From Granulosicoccus antarcticus IMCC3135 (GTDB lineage: Bacteria > Pseudomonadota > Gammaproteobacteria > Granulosicoccales > Granulosicoccaceae), in contig NZ_CP018632.1 of NCBI RefSeq assembly GCF_002215215.1, positions 7,436,501 to 7,500,500 on the forward strand: a DNA stretch of 64,000 nt, read 5' to 3'. Under the pieces are notes generated by a model. The model saw nothing but the letters and a program-made list of their open reading frames with translations. It was not told the DNA's origin and did no database searches. Below are positions 54,717 to 64,000 of this stretch, in pieces; position 1 is the stretch's first letter; each line of letters begins with the position of its first letter. A program made the translations under genes and the position numbers.

Positions 54717-55302
54717 ACTGACAGAACGAGCACAGAAGTATCTTGGCTCATTGGAAAGACGAGTGCCGGTGCCCGTTGCCGATGTCAGACAAGCGCTCAT
54801 TGATCACGGTTATCCTGTGCTTGAGGTATGGCTGGACTTCCATGATCGATATGCAGGTTATTGTGAAACCCTGGGAGAAGGCGGAACGACATGGGGACTC
54901 AAGCACGCCGACACGAGATACTCGCTCATGAATGGCCGACCATTCGAAGTGGAAGCCTACCGAGATGAGGCAGATGGACTCTGGACCATCGAAGCTGCCG
55001 ACTCACATCCATCCTTCGATCAGACTATGGATGAAAACGGCGAATTTCAGCATATTCCTGCAAGCTCATTTGAAATTCATCTAGAGCGAGCTGCACTTTT
55101 TCAGCAGTACATGGATCTTGGTGCCAAACCCTACTCACAGATGGGTTACCAACGTATCTCACAGCTCAAGCCAGAATCATCCGAGGCAGAACGTGTGGAG
55201 GCGGCCAGTGACAAATATATCGAGTGGTGGCAAGGAAAAAAATATATAGCAGCACGCTGGACTGAGACCGGCGAGTGGCTATCGGCATTCGTAAAATCTT
55301 AA
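54709..55302 (+). CDS. Probable immunity protein of the deaminase toxin
   Basis: Cytoplasmic protein of 197 residues that I cannot place in a named family. It is acidic and rich in Trp, Tyr and Asp (EVWLDFHDRYAGYCETLG, EYRDEADGLWTIEA), a composition common in immunity proteins. ATG 54709 overlaps the chaperone gene by eight bases; an in-frame ATG at 54649 lies inside that gene and is less likely. By its place directly after the toxin and chaperone it is the expected antidote. Confidence 0.6.
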   Translation: MPELTERAQKYLGSLERRVPVPVADVRQALIDHGYPVLEVWLDFHDRYAGYCETLGEGGTTWGLKHADTRYSLMNGRPFEVEAYRDEADGLWTIEAADSHPSFDQTMDENGEFQHIPASSFEIHLERAALFQQYMDLGAKPYSQMGYQRISQLKPESSEAERVEAASDKYIEWWQGKKYIAARWTETGEWLSAFVKS

Positions 55303-55437
55303 GCCGCTTGAACATCACCGATGTCGCCACCCAGCACTGGAGTTCCACCAAGGAGTGGAGCTTGTTTGAATTGAACAAGAGTGCAAATCAATTCAAATCG
55401 ACAAGATATTCAACATTTTTAACAACGGATCTAGTTC

Positions 55438-56466
55438 ATGAAAAATACCTACTCTTCATTCTTAGCGTCTTTTCGCACACTGGCTTTAGGACTTCTTGTC
55501 GCCGGGGTACAGGCTTGCAGTTCATCTGATTCTGGCGGAAATGGTGGCAGCATATCATTTGCAGACCCGATGGATTCATCCACACTACGCTCGGCCCTGA
55601 TCACGGGTAGCTCAGCAGATAATGATGCCGAGTACTGGGAATGTGTGGTCGCCGATGGCAGTGCTACTCTTGAGTATCGACTGATGTCTGATGGCACTGG
55701 GGTTGAAAATGATCGGGCCAATCCGACCGTGACTTCGGGTTTTACCTGGCAGACTAATACAGCCACATCGGCATCCATATTTGTGACCGCCTCGGGTGTG
55801 CAGAACGAACTTTCGGATATCAATTTTACGGACAGTGAGCATATGAGTCTGGTCGTTGCTCAAACGCTTGAGTTGTCATGTGCACGGCAAGGCGGGCAGA
55901 CTGTGGTGCCTGATGCGTCGGCGGCACCGGCTGGAAGTAATGCACTGGCCTATGGTGGCGTTGGCTATGGATTGACGCATGGGTTTGAACGCGTTTATAG
56001 CGGTTATCGTAATGGGGGGCGCAGTCATGATCAGCACAATATCTGTATCGCCGATGCCTCTTTCGAGCTTCACTACAACACGAGCATAGGGCTGGGTGGA
56101 GGCGGAGTTTCGTGGTATCCAAATGATGAGACAGTGTCCTTTTGTGCCAGTCTTTTTGTGCCGGTGGATACTCGTTTAGAAACAGCATCATCTAACTTTG
56201 TATCTGATGATGTAGACGAGCAAAACAATGCTCAGTTTGCCGGACAATATTTTGCCAACGACGGTGAGTTCGAAATCGATCTCAACTCGAACGGTGAGAT
56301 ATCAAGCGATGAAAACGAAAAATTTGACGTCATTAGCGGCACTATTTCTTTCACAAGGGTTTCTGATGATATCGCCAACATGCGCTTTGATGTGGTCCTT
56401 GATGATGGCTCAACCGTCAGCGGCTCGTTTGAAGGACAGTTCATTTTTTACGATGATAGTGTCTAG
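55438..56466 (+). CDS. Hypothetical lipoprotein
   Basis: Predicted lipoprotein of 342 residues. The signal ends in a lipobox-like VQAC near residue 27, followed by SSSDSGGNGG. The mature part is beta-rich with five cysteines or so and Asp/Asn/Gly-rich loops (DLNSNGEISSDENEKFD near 295), but no family is recognised. It begins 135 bases after the immunity gene and is not clearly linked to it. Confidence 0.62.
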   Translation: MKNTYSSFLASFRTLALGLLVAGVQACSSSDSGGNGGSISFADPMDSSTLRSALITGSSADNDAEYWECVVADGSATLEYRLMSDGTGVENDRANPTVTSGFTWQTNTATSASIFVTASGVQNELSDINFTDSEHMSLVVAQTLELSCARQGGQTVVPDASAAPAGSNALAYGGVGYGLTHGFERVYSGYRNGGRSHDQHNICIADASFELHYNTSIGLGGGGVSWYPNDETVSFCASLFVPVDTRLETASSNFVSDDVDEQNNAQFAGQYFANDGEFEIDLNSNGEISSDENEKFDVISGTISFTRVSDDIANMRFDVVLDDGSTVSGSFEGQFIFYDDSV

Positions 56467-56616
56467 TGGATCGGAGCGCTATTATTCAACGGCGTATCCA
56501 GAGGCAAACGCCTGGTAACAGAAGTGTCAGGCGTTAATGCATTCGCGTGGCATTGAGCCGCCGCCGTGGCCAAGGCGTCATGGCGACGTTGCAATCGGCC
56601 AGCAATTAGCAAAGCG

Positions 56617-56637
56617 GCTTTTGATACAATCAAAAGC
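56617..56637. terminator. Inverted repeat after lipoprotein gene
   Basis: GCTTTTGAT and ATCAAAAGC form a perfect 9-base stem around ACA, just before the frameshifted gene. There is no T tract, so its role as a terminator is uncertain. Confidence 0.4.
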
Positions 56638-56660
56638 TGGTTCAAATGATTAAAGGGTAG

Positions 56661-57309
56661 ATGACTTTGGCCTTTACGTTCTTTAAAAAAAGCCGGTTGA
56701 CCGACTTATCGACTACCCATGTTACGAGCAGCCTTTCGCAGCACCTGCGTGCAAGCTTACCGACGCTCAAGCCGACGCCAATTTCGACTATTTCCTGACA
56801 AACAAAGCGTCACGCATCGACGTGTTAGCTGACTTACTGACAGGCTTTGATATTGATGTTCGCGCTGGTATGAATGCTACATCCCCCGATCCACTAGTGA
56901 CCCAGTTGTATCAGTGGTCCGGTGAACACTGGCCTATGTTCTTTGACAAAGCTATTCATAACGAAAGACAATGGATTGCATCAAACAAACAAGATGGTAA
57001 CCGTATTTATTCCGTGATAATGGATACAGCGATTGTAATGGGCGAGCTCATCATCAAACATCGCCCCACCTATTGCTGGAATCTGGACAGAGACCCTGGC
57101 AACAGATTATGGCGTCATACAATCGCTGTGTTCTGACAGCACGCTGGTTGCCTGAAACCGATGGACTCATTGCTGTTGATATTGAAGCTCACGTAGCTCA
57201 ACGTTTTCTTCACGCAGACTATTTCGGACAAAGACACGAGGAACTATGGTTAGCGCTAGTACACGCATTAGTCTCTGGAAGCCGTGAAGGTGCGCACTTG
57301 AAGTATTAG
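56661..57309 (+). pseudogene. Hypothetical gene broken by two frameshifts
   Basis: Three consecutive open segments in three frames join into one sensible protein of about 215 residues: MTLAFTFFKK (from 56661), then KPVDRLIDYPCYEQPF through VTQLYQWSGEHWPMFFDKAI to YCWNLDRDP, then MASYNRCVLTARWLPETDGLIAV through to SREGAHLKY (stop at 57307). The first shift falls at a run of seven A (56685-56691) and the second between about 57085 and 57115; each would be repaired by one added base. The family is not known. Either a decayed gene or assembly errors. Confidence 0.6.
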
Positions 57310-57607
57310 TGCGAATGGCTCTGACATAAAGTACACGTATTTGATTATGCAAGGAAAAGGTTGACTTGATTACTACGCTTTGGCTTTCTAATCCCAACCC
57401 ACAGCAACCATTTTTGACTGTAACGGACGATATCGAGTACGGCAAAATCAATCTGTTGACAAGGAGCACAACCAAGCCAATGCCACTGAGGTTTCCAATG
57501 CACTTCTGGCAATCCACTCTACACGTGTAGAGTGAAACCAAAGTATCTGCACCCACTTATTGAAGTGGCTCCCCCGAGCGCAAGCCACTCCGCTGGCATA
57601 TCAAATC
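57310..57607. other. Intergenic region with dispersed repeat
   Basis: About 300 bases between the broken gene and convergent radC. It holds the full repeat copy at 57515-57591. No other feature is seen. Confidence 0.5.
57515..57591. repeat. Dispersed palindromic repeat, copy 2
   Basis: A 77-base unit matching 45246-45321 end to end. Here the first palindrome is perfect (CACTCTACACGTGTAGAGTG, 57515-57534), followed by GTGAAACC, the hairpin CCACTT-ATTG-AAGTGG at 57553-57568, and GCAAGCCACTCC. It lies 17 bases beyond the radC 3' end. Confidence 0.75.
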
Positions 57608-58282
57608 CTACATCAACCCCCGCTCCGCCAACGACGTCTGCACTCCCTGCCCGATAATCAAATGATCCAGCACGCGAACATCTATCAGCGCCAGCGCATC
57701 CACCAATTTACGGGTCAATCGAACATCCGTATCAGATGGTTCAGCCACTCCACTCGGATGGTTATGGGCGAAAATAACCGCAGCCGCATTACTAGACAAA
57801 CACCGCTTAACCACCTCTCGGGGATAAACCGCAGCCGAATCAATCGTGCCCCTGAACAGCTCCCGATACTCTATCACCCGATGTCGATTGTCCAGAAAAA
57901 GCCCTGCAAAAACTTCATGTCCCAAGCCTGTCAGGTGCAGGGCAAGGTAATGGCGGACATGCTCTGGCGAGCTGAGTACATCCCCCTGCATGACCGTTTC
58001 AAAGACATTGCGTCGGCTGACCTCAAGAGCGGCCTGCATCAGGCAGTAGCGGGCGTCTCCTAAGCCTTGTGCGGCACAGAAGGTTCTTTTATCGGCACCC
58101 AATAGATTACTCAGGCTGCCAAACTCTTCCAATGCGTTGAAAGCGACCTGGATGGCGGAATTACCCGCTGTGCCTGTTTGTATGAATATGGCCAGCAATT
58201 CGGCATCGCTCAGTGAGCTTGCGCCGTGGTGCAGCAGTTTTTCGCGCGGCCGCTCGCTGAGCGGCCAGTCCCTTATAGTCAT
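57608..58282 (-). CDS. radC: RadC family JAMM/MPN protein
   Basis: RadC of 224 residues with an N-terminal helix-hairpin-helix-like region (LLHHGASSLSDAELLAIFIQTG) and the JAMM zinc motif FAHNHPSGVAEPSDTD near residue 175-190. The name refers to DNA repair, but RadC does not act in RecA-dependent repair and its true role is unclear. ATG 58282 (MTIRDWPLSERPREKL) is the usual family start. It is divergent from coaBC, a common arrangement in gammaproteobacteria. Confidence 0.93.
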   Translation of the reverse strand: MTIRDWPLSERPREKLLHHGASSLSDAELLAIFIQTGTAGNSAIQVAFNALEEFGSLSNLLGADKRTFCAAQGLGDARYCLMQAALEVSRRNVFETVMQGDVLSSPEHVRHYLALHLTGLGHEVFAGLFLDNRHRVIEYRELFRGTIDSAAVYPREVVKRCLSSNAAAVIFAHNHPSGVAEPSDTDVRLTRKLVDALALIDVRVLDHLIIGQGVQTSLAERGLM

Positions 58283-58425
58283 GATCAGCATCCTTGTTGA
58301 TCGTTTATTGGTATCTGCAGTAGATCACACCCGCCCGCTCAGGTCACGCATTGAGTACATAAAAGCTGAACTGTGGTCCCGGGGGTGCGTCAGAAGGACA
58401 GGACAAACTGATAACATGCTTTCCC

Positions 58426-59667
58426 ATGTCGACACTCACTAACAAGAAGATACTCCTCGGTGTTTCCGGAGGAATCGCGGCCTACAAGAGCGCCATTCTG
58501 GCCCGACGTCTGATAGACGAAGGGGCGACGGTGCGGGTGGTCATGACGCAGGGAGCTCAGGCGTTCATGCAGCCACTGACGTTCCAGGCGCTTACCGGAA
58601 ATCCTGTGCACCTGGACCTGCTTGACCCGGCGGCGGAAGCGGCCATGGGGCATATCGAGCTGGCACGCTGGGCAGATGCCATTCTGATTGCGCCTGCCAG
58701 CGCCAATACACTGGCCCGGCTGGCACATGGCATGGCCAGCGACCTGCTAAGCACCCTGTGCCTGGCAACTGACGCTCCCATTCACGTTGCACCCGCCATG
58801 AACCGGCTGATGTGGAGCAATCCGGCGACCATCGATAACTGCGCCATTCTGAGTAAACGCGGCGTAAGTTTCTTCGGGCCAGGCTCCGGTGCACAAGCCT
58901 GCGGTGAAGTGGGCTCGGGAAGGATGCTGGAACCGGAGGAAATCCGTGACCAGATGATCGCCGCGATGAACAATGAGCCCTCACCCACCGCCAACAATGG
59001 CCCGCTCGCAGGCAAGCAACTACTGATCACCGCAGGCCCGACACGCGAGGCCATCGATCCGGTTCGCTACATCAGCAACCACAGCTCGGGAAAAATGGGT
59101 TTTGCACTGGCCGAAGCTGCACGTCTGGCCGGCGCGATGGTCACGCTGGTTGCAGGTCCGGTCGCGCTGCAGGCCCATTCAGATATAAAGCGTATCGATG
59201 TGGTCTCTGCCGAACAGATGCTCAAGGCAGTCATGAGCCAGGTCGACAAGGCTGATGTGTTCATCTCGGTTGCCGCGGTCTCAGACTATCGACTGACCGA
59301 AGTGATGGATCAGAAGATCAAGAAGAACAGTACAGAGATGACCCTGACGCTGGTGCGCAACCCGGACATTCTGAAAAGCGTTGCCGATCTTCCCAACCGT
59401 CCGTTCGTTGTCGGTTTTGCAGCAGAAACAGAAAACGTGGAGGTTCACGCTCGCGGCAAACTGGAGAAAAAGGCACTCGACATGATTGCAGCCAACCATG
59501 TCGGACAGGCCGACAACCCAGTCTTCAGCTCTGACACCAATGCACTTGATGTGTACTGGCCAGCAGATAACGGTCACGAACATATTCCTTCAGCCACTAA
59601 ACAATCAGTCGCTCACTCACTGCTGGACATTATCGGCCAGCAAATGAGCGCAAGAAAAACTACATGA
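58426..59667 (+). CDS. coaBC: Phosphopantothenoylcysteine synthetase/decarboxylase
   Basis: Bifunctional coenzyme A enzyme of 413 residues. CoaC flavoprotein half, about 1-185: [38 protein letters not shown], and the PAMN loop. CoaB half, about 190-413: [25 protein letters not shown], then KIKKNS and RNPDIL. It couples 4'-phosphopantothenate with cysteine using CTP, then decarboxylates the product with FMN. Standard length and motifs. The stop overlaps the dut start by four bases. Confidence 0.96.
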   Translation: MSTLTNKKILLGVSGGIAAYKSAILARRLIDEGATVRVVMTQGAQAFMQPLTFQALTGNPVHLDLLDPAAEAAMGHIELARWADAILIAPASANTLARLAHGMASDLLSTLCLATDAPIHVAPAMNRLMWSNPATIDNCAILSKRGVSFFGPGSGAQACGEVGSGRMLEPEEIRDQMIAAMNNEPSPTANNGPLAGKQLLITAGPTREAIDPVRYISNHSSGKMGFALAEAARLAGAMVTLVAGPVALQAHSDIKRIDVVSAEQMLKAVMSQVDKADVFISVAAVSDYRLTEVMDQKIKKNSTEMTLTLVRNPDILKSVADLPNRPFVVGFAAETENVEVHARGKLEKKALDMIAANHVGQADNPVFSSDTNALDVYWPADNGHEHIPSATKQSVAHSLLDIIGQQMSARKTT

Positions 59668-60122
59668 TGAATAGCGTTGATTACACCGTCGTTGACCCGC
59701 GCATCGGCGACACCATAGCGCTGCCAGAATACGCCAGTGCTGGTTCTGCAGGATTGGATCTGCGTGCCTGTGTGCAGGAAACTCTGACTCTGATGCCTGG
59801 CAGCACCGAACTGATCCCTACCGGCCTGTGCATCCATATTGCTGACCCCGGCTATGCAGGCATGATCCTGCCGCGTTCGGGCCTGGGCCACAAGCACGGC
59901 ATCGTACTCGGCAATCTGGTGGGCCTTATTGATTCTGACTATCAGGGACAGCTGTTTGTTTCCTGCTGGAATCGAGGCACCGAAGCATTTGATATCGAGG
60001 TAGGTGCACGCATTGCCCAATTGGTCATCGTGCCGGTGGCGCAAGTCACCTTCAATCGTGTCGACAACTTTGACAGCACATCGCGTGGCACCGGTGGCTT
60101 TGGCTCCACAGGAAAAAACTGA
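59664..60122 (+). CDS. dut: dUTP diphosphatase
   Basis: Trimeric dUTPase of 152 residues. Conserved motifs are all present: AGLDLRA near 30, [10 protein letters not shown] near 70, GLIDSDYQG near 90, the RIAQLVI strand near 115 and the C-terminal arm [10 protein letters not shown]. It hydrolyses dUTP to dUMP and so keeps uracil out of DNA. ATG 59664 overlaps the coaBC stop. Confidence 0.96.
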   Translation: MMNSVDYTVVDPRIGDTIALPEYASAGSAGLDLRACVQETLTLMPGSTELIPTGLCIHIADPGYAGMILPRSGLGHKHGIVLGNLVGLIDSDYQGQLFVSCWNRGTEAFDIEVGARIAQLVIVPVAQVTFNRVDNFDSTSRGTGGFGSTGKN

Positions 60123-60192
60123 TTTTCAAATTGCCGAACCGTACGCTGTTGCGTAGCGCGCTTACAATATTGGCACCCGGAAAAATACAGAT

Positions 60193-62504
<2,312 letters not shown>

Positions 62505-62565
62505 TACCGCCGATGCGCCCGGACTGTCGGGCGCAAGGTTCGGCGCTGCTCAGCTTAACGAGCTC

Positions 62566-63636
62566 TCAAGACGAGCTTACTTCCCGCTTCAGAGTGAGCA
62601 CCACTCCGTGTTGCGGGAATCTCAGATCGAGGACTTCATCCGCCCAGCAGCCCGCTTCAAAAATATTGCGCTCAGGTACACCCGCCTTCTGCAACCCCTT
62701 GCTGATGACCTGCGCACGAGCCACTGCCAGTTCGGCATTGCCGTTTTCCAGCTGAGACTCCACCTGCGAACAACCCACCACGACCACCAGGTCGGTATCG
62801 GTTTCAAGTTTGGTCGCCAGAATTTGCAGCAAGCCCAGACTTTGCTCACTCACCTCAAGTGACTCGCGATCGAATCTCAAAATCTCTTCGTGGACATTGA
62901 ACAGGTCCGTGAAGGGCTCATTGGCAAAGGACTCAGCAGCCAGGTTCTGCACTCCGGCGTATTGTTTCTGCGTATCTATCTCAGGTAATTCCGGCTCCGG
63001 CTTTGGCTCACCGGTTTGAATCTTCGAGGGGTCGAGGGTAGGCATGGAGGCTAAGTGCCGCTTGATTCCCGTTGCATCGGTACCACGCAACGTCATCTCG
63101 CTGTTAGCCACCAGCACCCCGTCACTCAGAAGGCGATAGCTGCGCTGTAGCTGCCTGTCACCAACACTGATGATATAGGTTCCCGAAATACCATCGCTCG
63201 AATGGGAATCTTCCACCTTGAAAAAACCGACGGCCAGATCATTGTCCCGATCATCGCTGATCACCAAATCGTAACCCGACTCCGTCAGACCCGCCTTCAA
63301 CACTGCTGCAAATGGCCCCGCCGATCGAGTGACATCGCTCCACAGCAACGTTGTGTTCGCTGGTTGCAGATCCTTGATCTGTACCAGCATGCCGGTGAAA
63401 TCTGCGGCAATTTGCTGCATGCCCCCTGGCTCAGACGATTGATCCGAGACAGGCTGCGCTGAAACAGACTTCTCTGCGACAGATTTCCCTGCGACAGCCT
63501 GCACTGAGACAGGCCGCTCTGGGACAGGCTTCTCAACTTCTACGGCCAGCCCCGATAGCGATGGTGATGCACAACCCGCAATCAATGCGCTGAGCATGCA
63601 AAGAGCAACAAGCCCCTGTTTTCGTAAACGTTTCAC
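62566..63636 (-). CDS. OmpA-like lipoprotein with pentapeptide repeats
   Basis: Predicted lipoprotein of about 356 residues, paralogous to the product of 9280-10323. The signal ends in the lipobox IAGC. A low-complexity stretch of six tandem pentapeptides follows (PVPER, PVSVQ, AVAGK, SVAEK, SVSAQ, PVSDQ). The middle region has GPFAAVLKAGLTESGYDL, and the C-terminal OmpA-like domain has GCSQVES, AVARAQVISKGLQ, EAGCWADEV and GVVLTLKR, all matching the paralogue. The start is most likely GTG 63636 with GAGGG upstream; the open frame extends to 63702. It lies alone, convergent with argB. Confidence 0.7.
   Translation of the reverse strand: MKRLRKQGLVALCMLSALIAGCASPSLSGLAVEVEKPVPERPVSVQAVAGKSVAEKSVSAQPVSDQSSEPGGMQQIAADFTGMLVQIKDLQPANTTLLWSDVTRSAGPFAAVLKAGLTESGYDLVISDDRDNDLAVGFFKVEDSHSSDGISGTYIISVGDRQLQRSYRLLSDGVLVANSEMTLRGTDATGIKRHLASMPTLDPSKIQTGEPKPEPELPEIDTQKQYAGVQNLAAESFANEPFTDLFNVHEEILRFDRESLEVSEQSLGLLQILATKLETDTDLVVVVGCSQVESQLENGNAELAVARAQVISKGLQKAGVPERNIFEAGCWADEVLDLRFPQHGVVLTLKREVSSS
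63439..63528 (-). repeat. 15-base tandem repeat (six units) in lipoprotein gene
   Basis: Six diverged 15-base units, each with a GACAG or AACAG core on the plus strand, encode the pentapeptides [PAS]-V-x-x-[QKR]. The unit is a multiple of three, so copy-number change keeps the frame. Confidence 0.8.
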
Positions 63637-63825
63637 CCCTTGCCCTCGGTTCTGAAATAATCGCCTAACTTTACACCATGCACTACCTGCAACAGGCTGC
63701 ATCAGTCCGCATAGTCAAACGGGCGTCACAGTTAAATACCAACATCGGCACCAGTAGCTTCAATGAGGGCAGAATAACAATGTAACGTACAGCTTCGCAC
63801 CCATCAAACCTCATACGCTTCGACC

Positions 63826-64000
63826 ATGTGCAAAAAAATATTTCTGAAAATCCCCCTCTCACTGCTGCTATCCGGCCTGTTCTTGCTCTGCGTCGCGACG
63901 CCCTCCCTGGCACAACAAGACGTAGATCACAAAAAAATTGTCCCGACTGGACAGTGGGTAGATTCTCGCAAATCTTTCTTCAACTGGCAGCCCATATTTT
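63826..64000 (+). CDS. Start of a secreted protein, cut by window end
   Basis: ATG 63826 opens a frame that stays open to the end of the window (58 codons). It has a signal peptide with KK near the start, a core of Leu/Ser/Gly, and likely cleavage at SLA-QQ. No stop is reached, so the product is unknown. It is divergent from the OmpA-like lipoprotein gene at 62566-63636. Confidence 0.6.
   Translation, partial: MCKKIFLKIPLSLLLSGLFLLCVATPSLAQQDVDHKKIVPTGQWVDSRKSFFNWQPIF

Noticed and set aside
56500-56600. Possible integron attC site
   Set aside because: There are short inverted repeats (CGCCTG/CAGGCG) but no paired core sites of the attC type and no integrase.

Overview
The window looks like chromosomal DNA of a Gram-negative gammaproteobacterium. 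The block at the right end (radC, divergent from coaBC-dut-algC-argB) is a gene order known from pseudomonads and other gammaproteobacteria. The window also has many lipoproteins, OmpA-type proteins and an outer-membrane barrel, with moderate G+C. A Granulosicoccus-like marine lineage is my guess, not something shown by the sequence. I saw no rRNA, tRNA or CRISPR array.

Layout. 1-11.5 kb: a membrane GTPase, comF, two tandem OmpA-type proteins, a parallel beta-helix lipoprotein, a fasciclin lipoprotein, a three-gene envelope operon (OmpA-like lipoprotein, secretin-N-like protein, GspC-like protein), and an alpha/beta hydrolase whose nucleophile serine is missing. 11.5-29.6 kb: one minus-strand run of six genes encoding four DUF11-type secreted proteins (164 to 1567 aa), a 2032-aa protein that joins DUF11 domains to a predicted outer-membrane barrel, and an OmpA-type lipoprotein. 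I read this as a surface-structure system and one of the best candidates for something undescribed. 30-38.2 kb: a split PAS plus soluble chemoreceptor pair, then a polyamine ABC importer with a class III aminotransferase, divergent from a LuxR-type regulator.

38.4-43.7 kb: a plus-strand operon of two related unknown proteins, a DyP-type peroxidase, a cytochrome P450 with an unusual I-helix, and a GST-like protein, which could be an uncharacterised peroxide or lipid oxidation pathway. 45.7-52.3 kb: three mobile elements nested inside one another. An IS605-type element (TnpA plus TnpB) has a group II intron in its left end, and the intron's reverse transcriptase gene is split by a serine-recombinase element. 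Removing the IS on paper rejoins the two halves of a small secreted-protein gene in frame.

52.6-55.3 kb: a YwqJ-type deaminase toxin, a DUF1795 (Eag-like) chaperone and a probable immunity protein, an arrangement typical of type VI secretion cargo. 55.4-57.6 kb: a lipoprotein, a pseudogene with two frameshifts, and a copy of a dispersed palindromic repeat also found near 45.3 kb. 57.6-64 kb: radC, coaBC, dut, algC and argB, a lipoprotein paralogous to the one at 9.3-10.3 kb that carries a pentapeptide minisatellite, and the start of a secreted protein cut by the window end.
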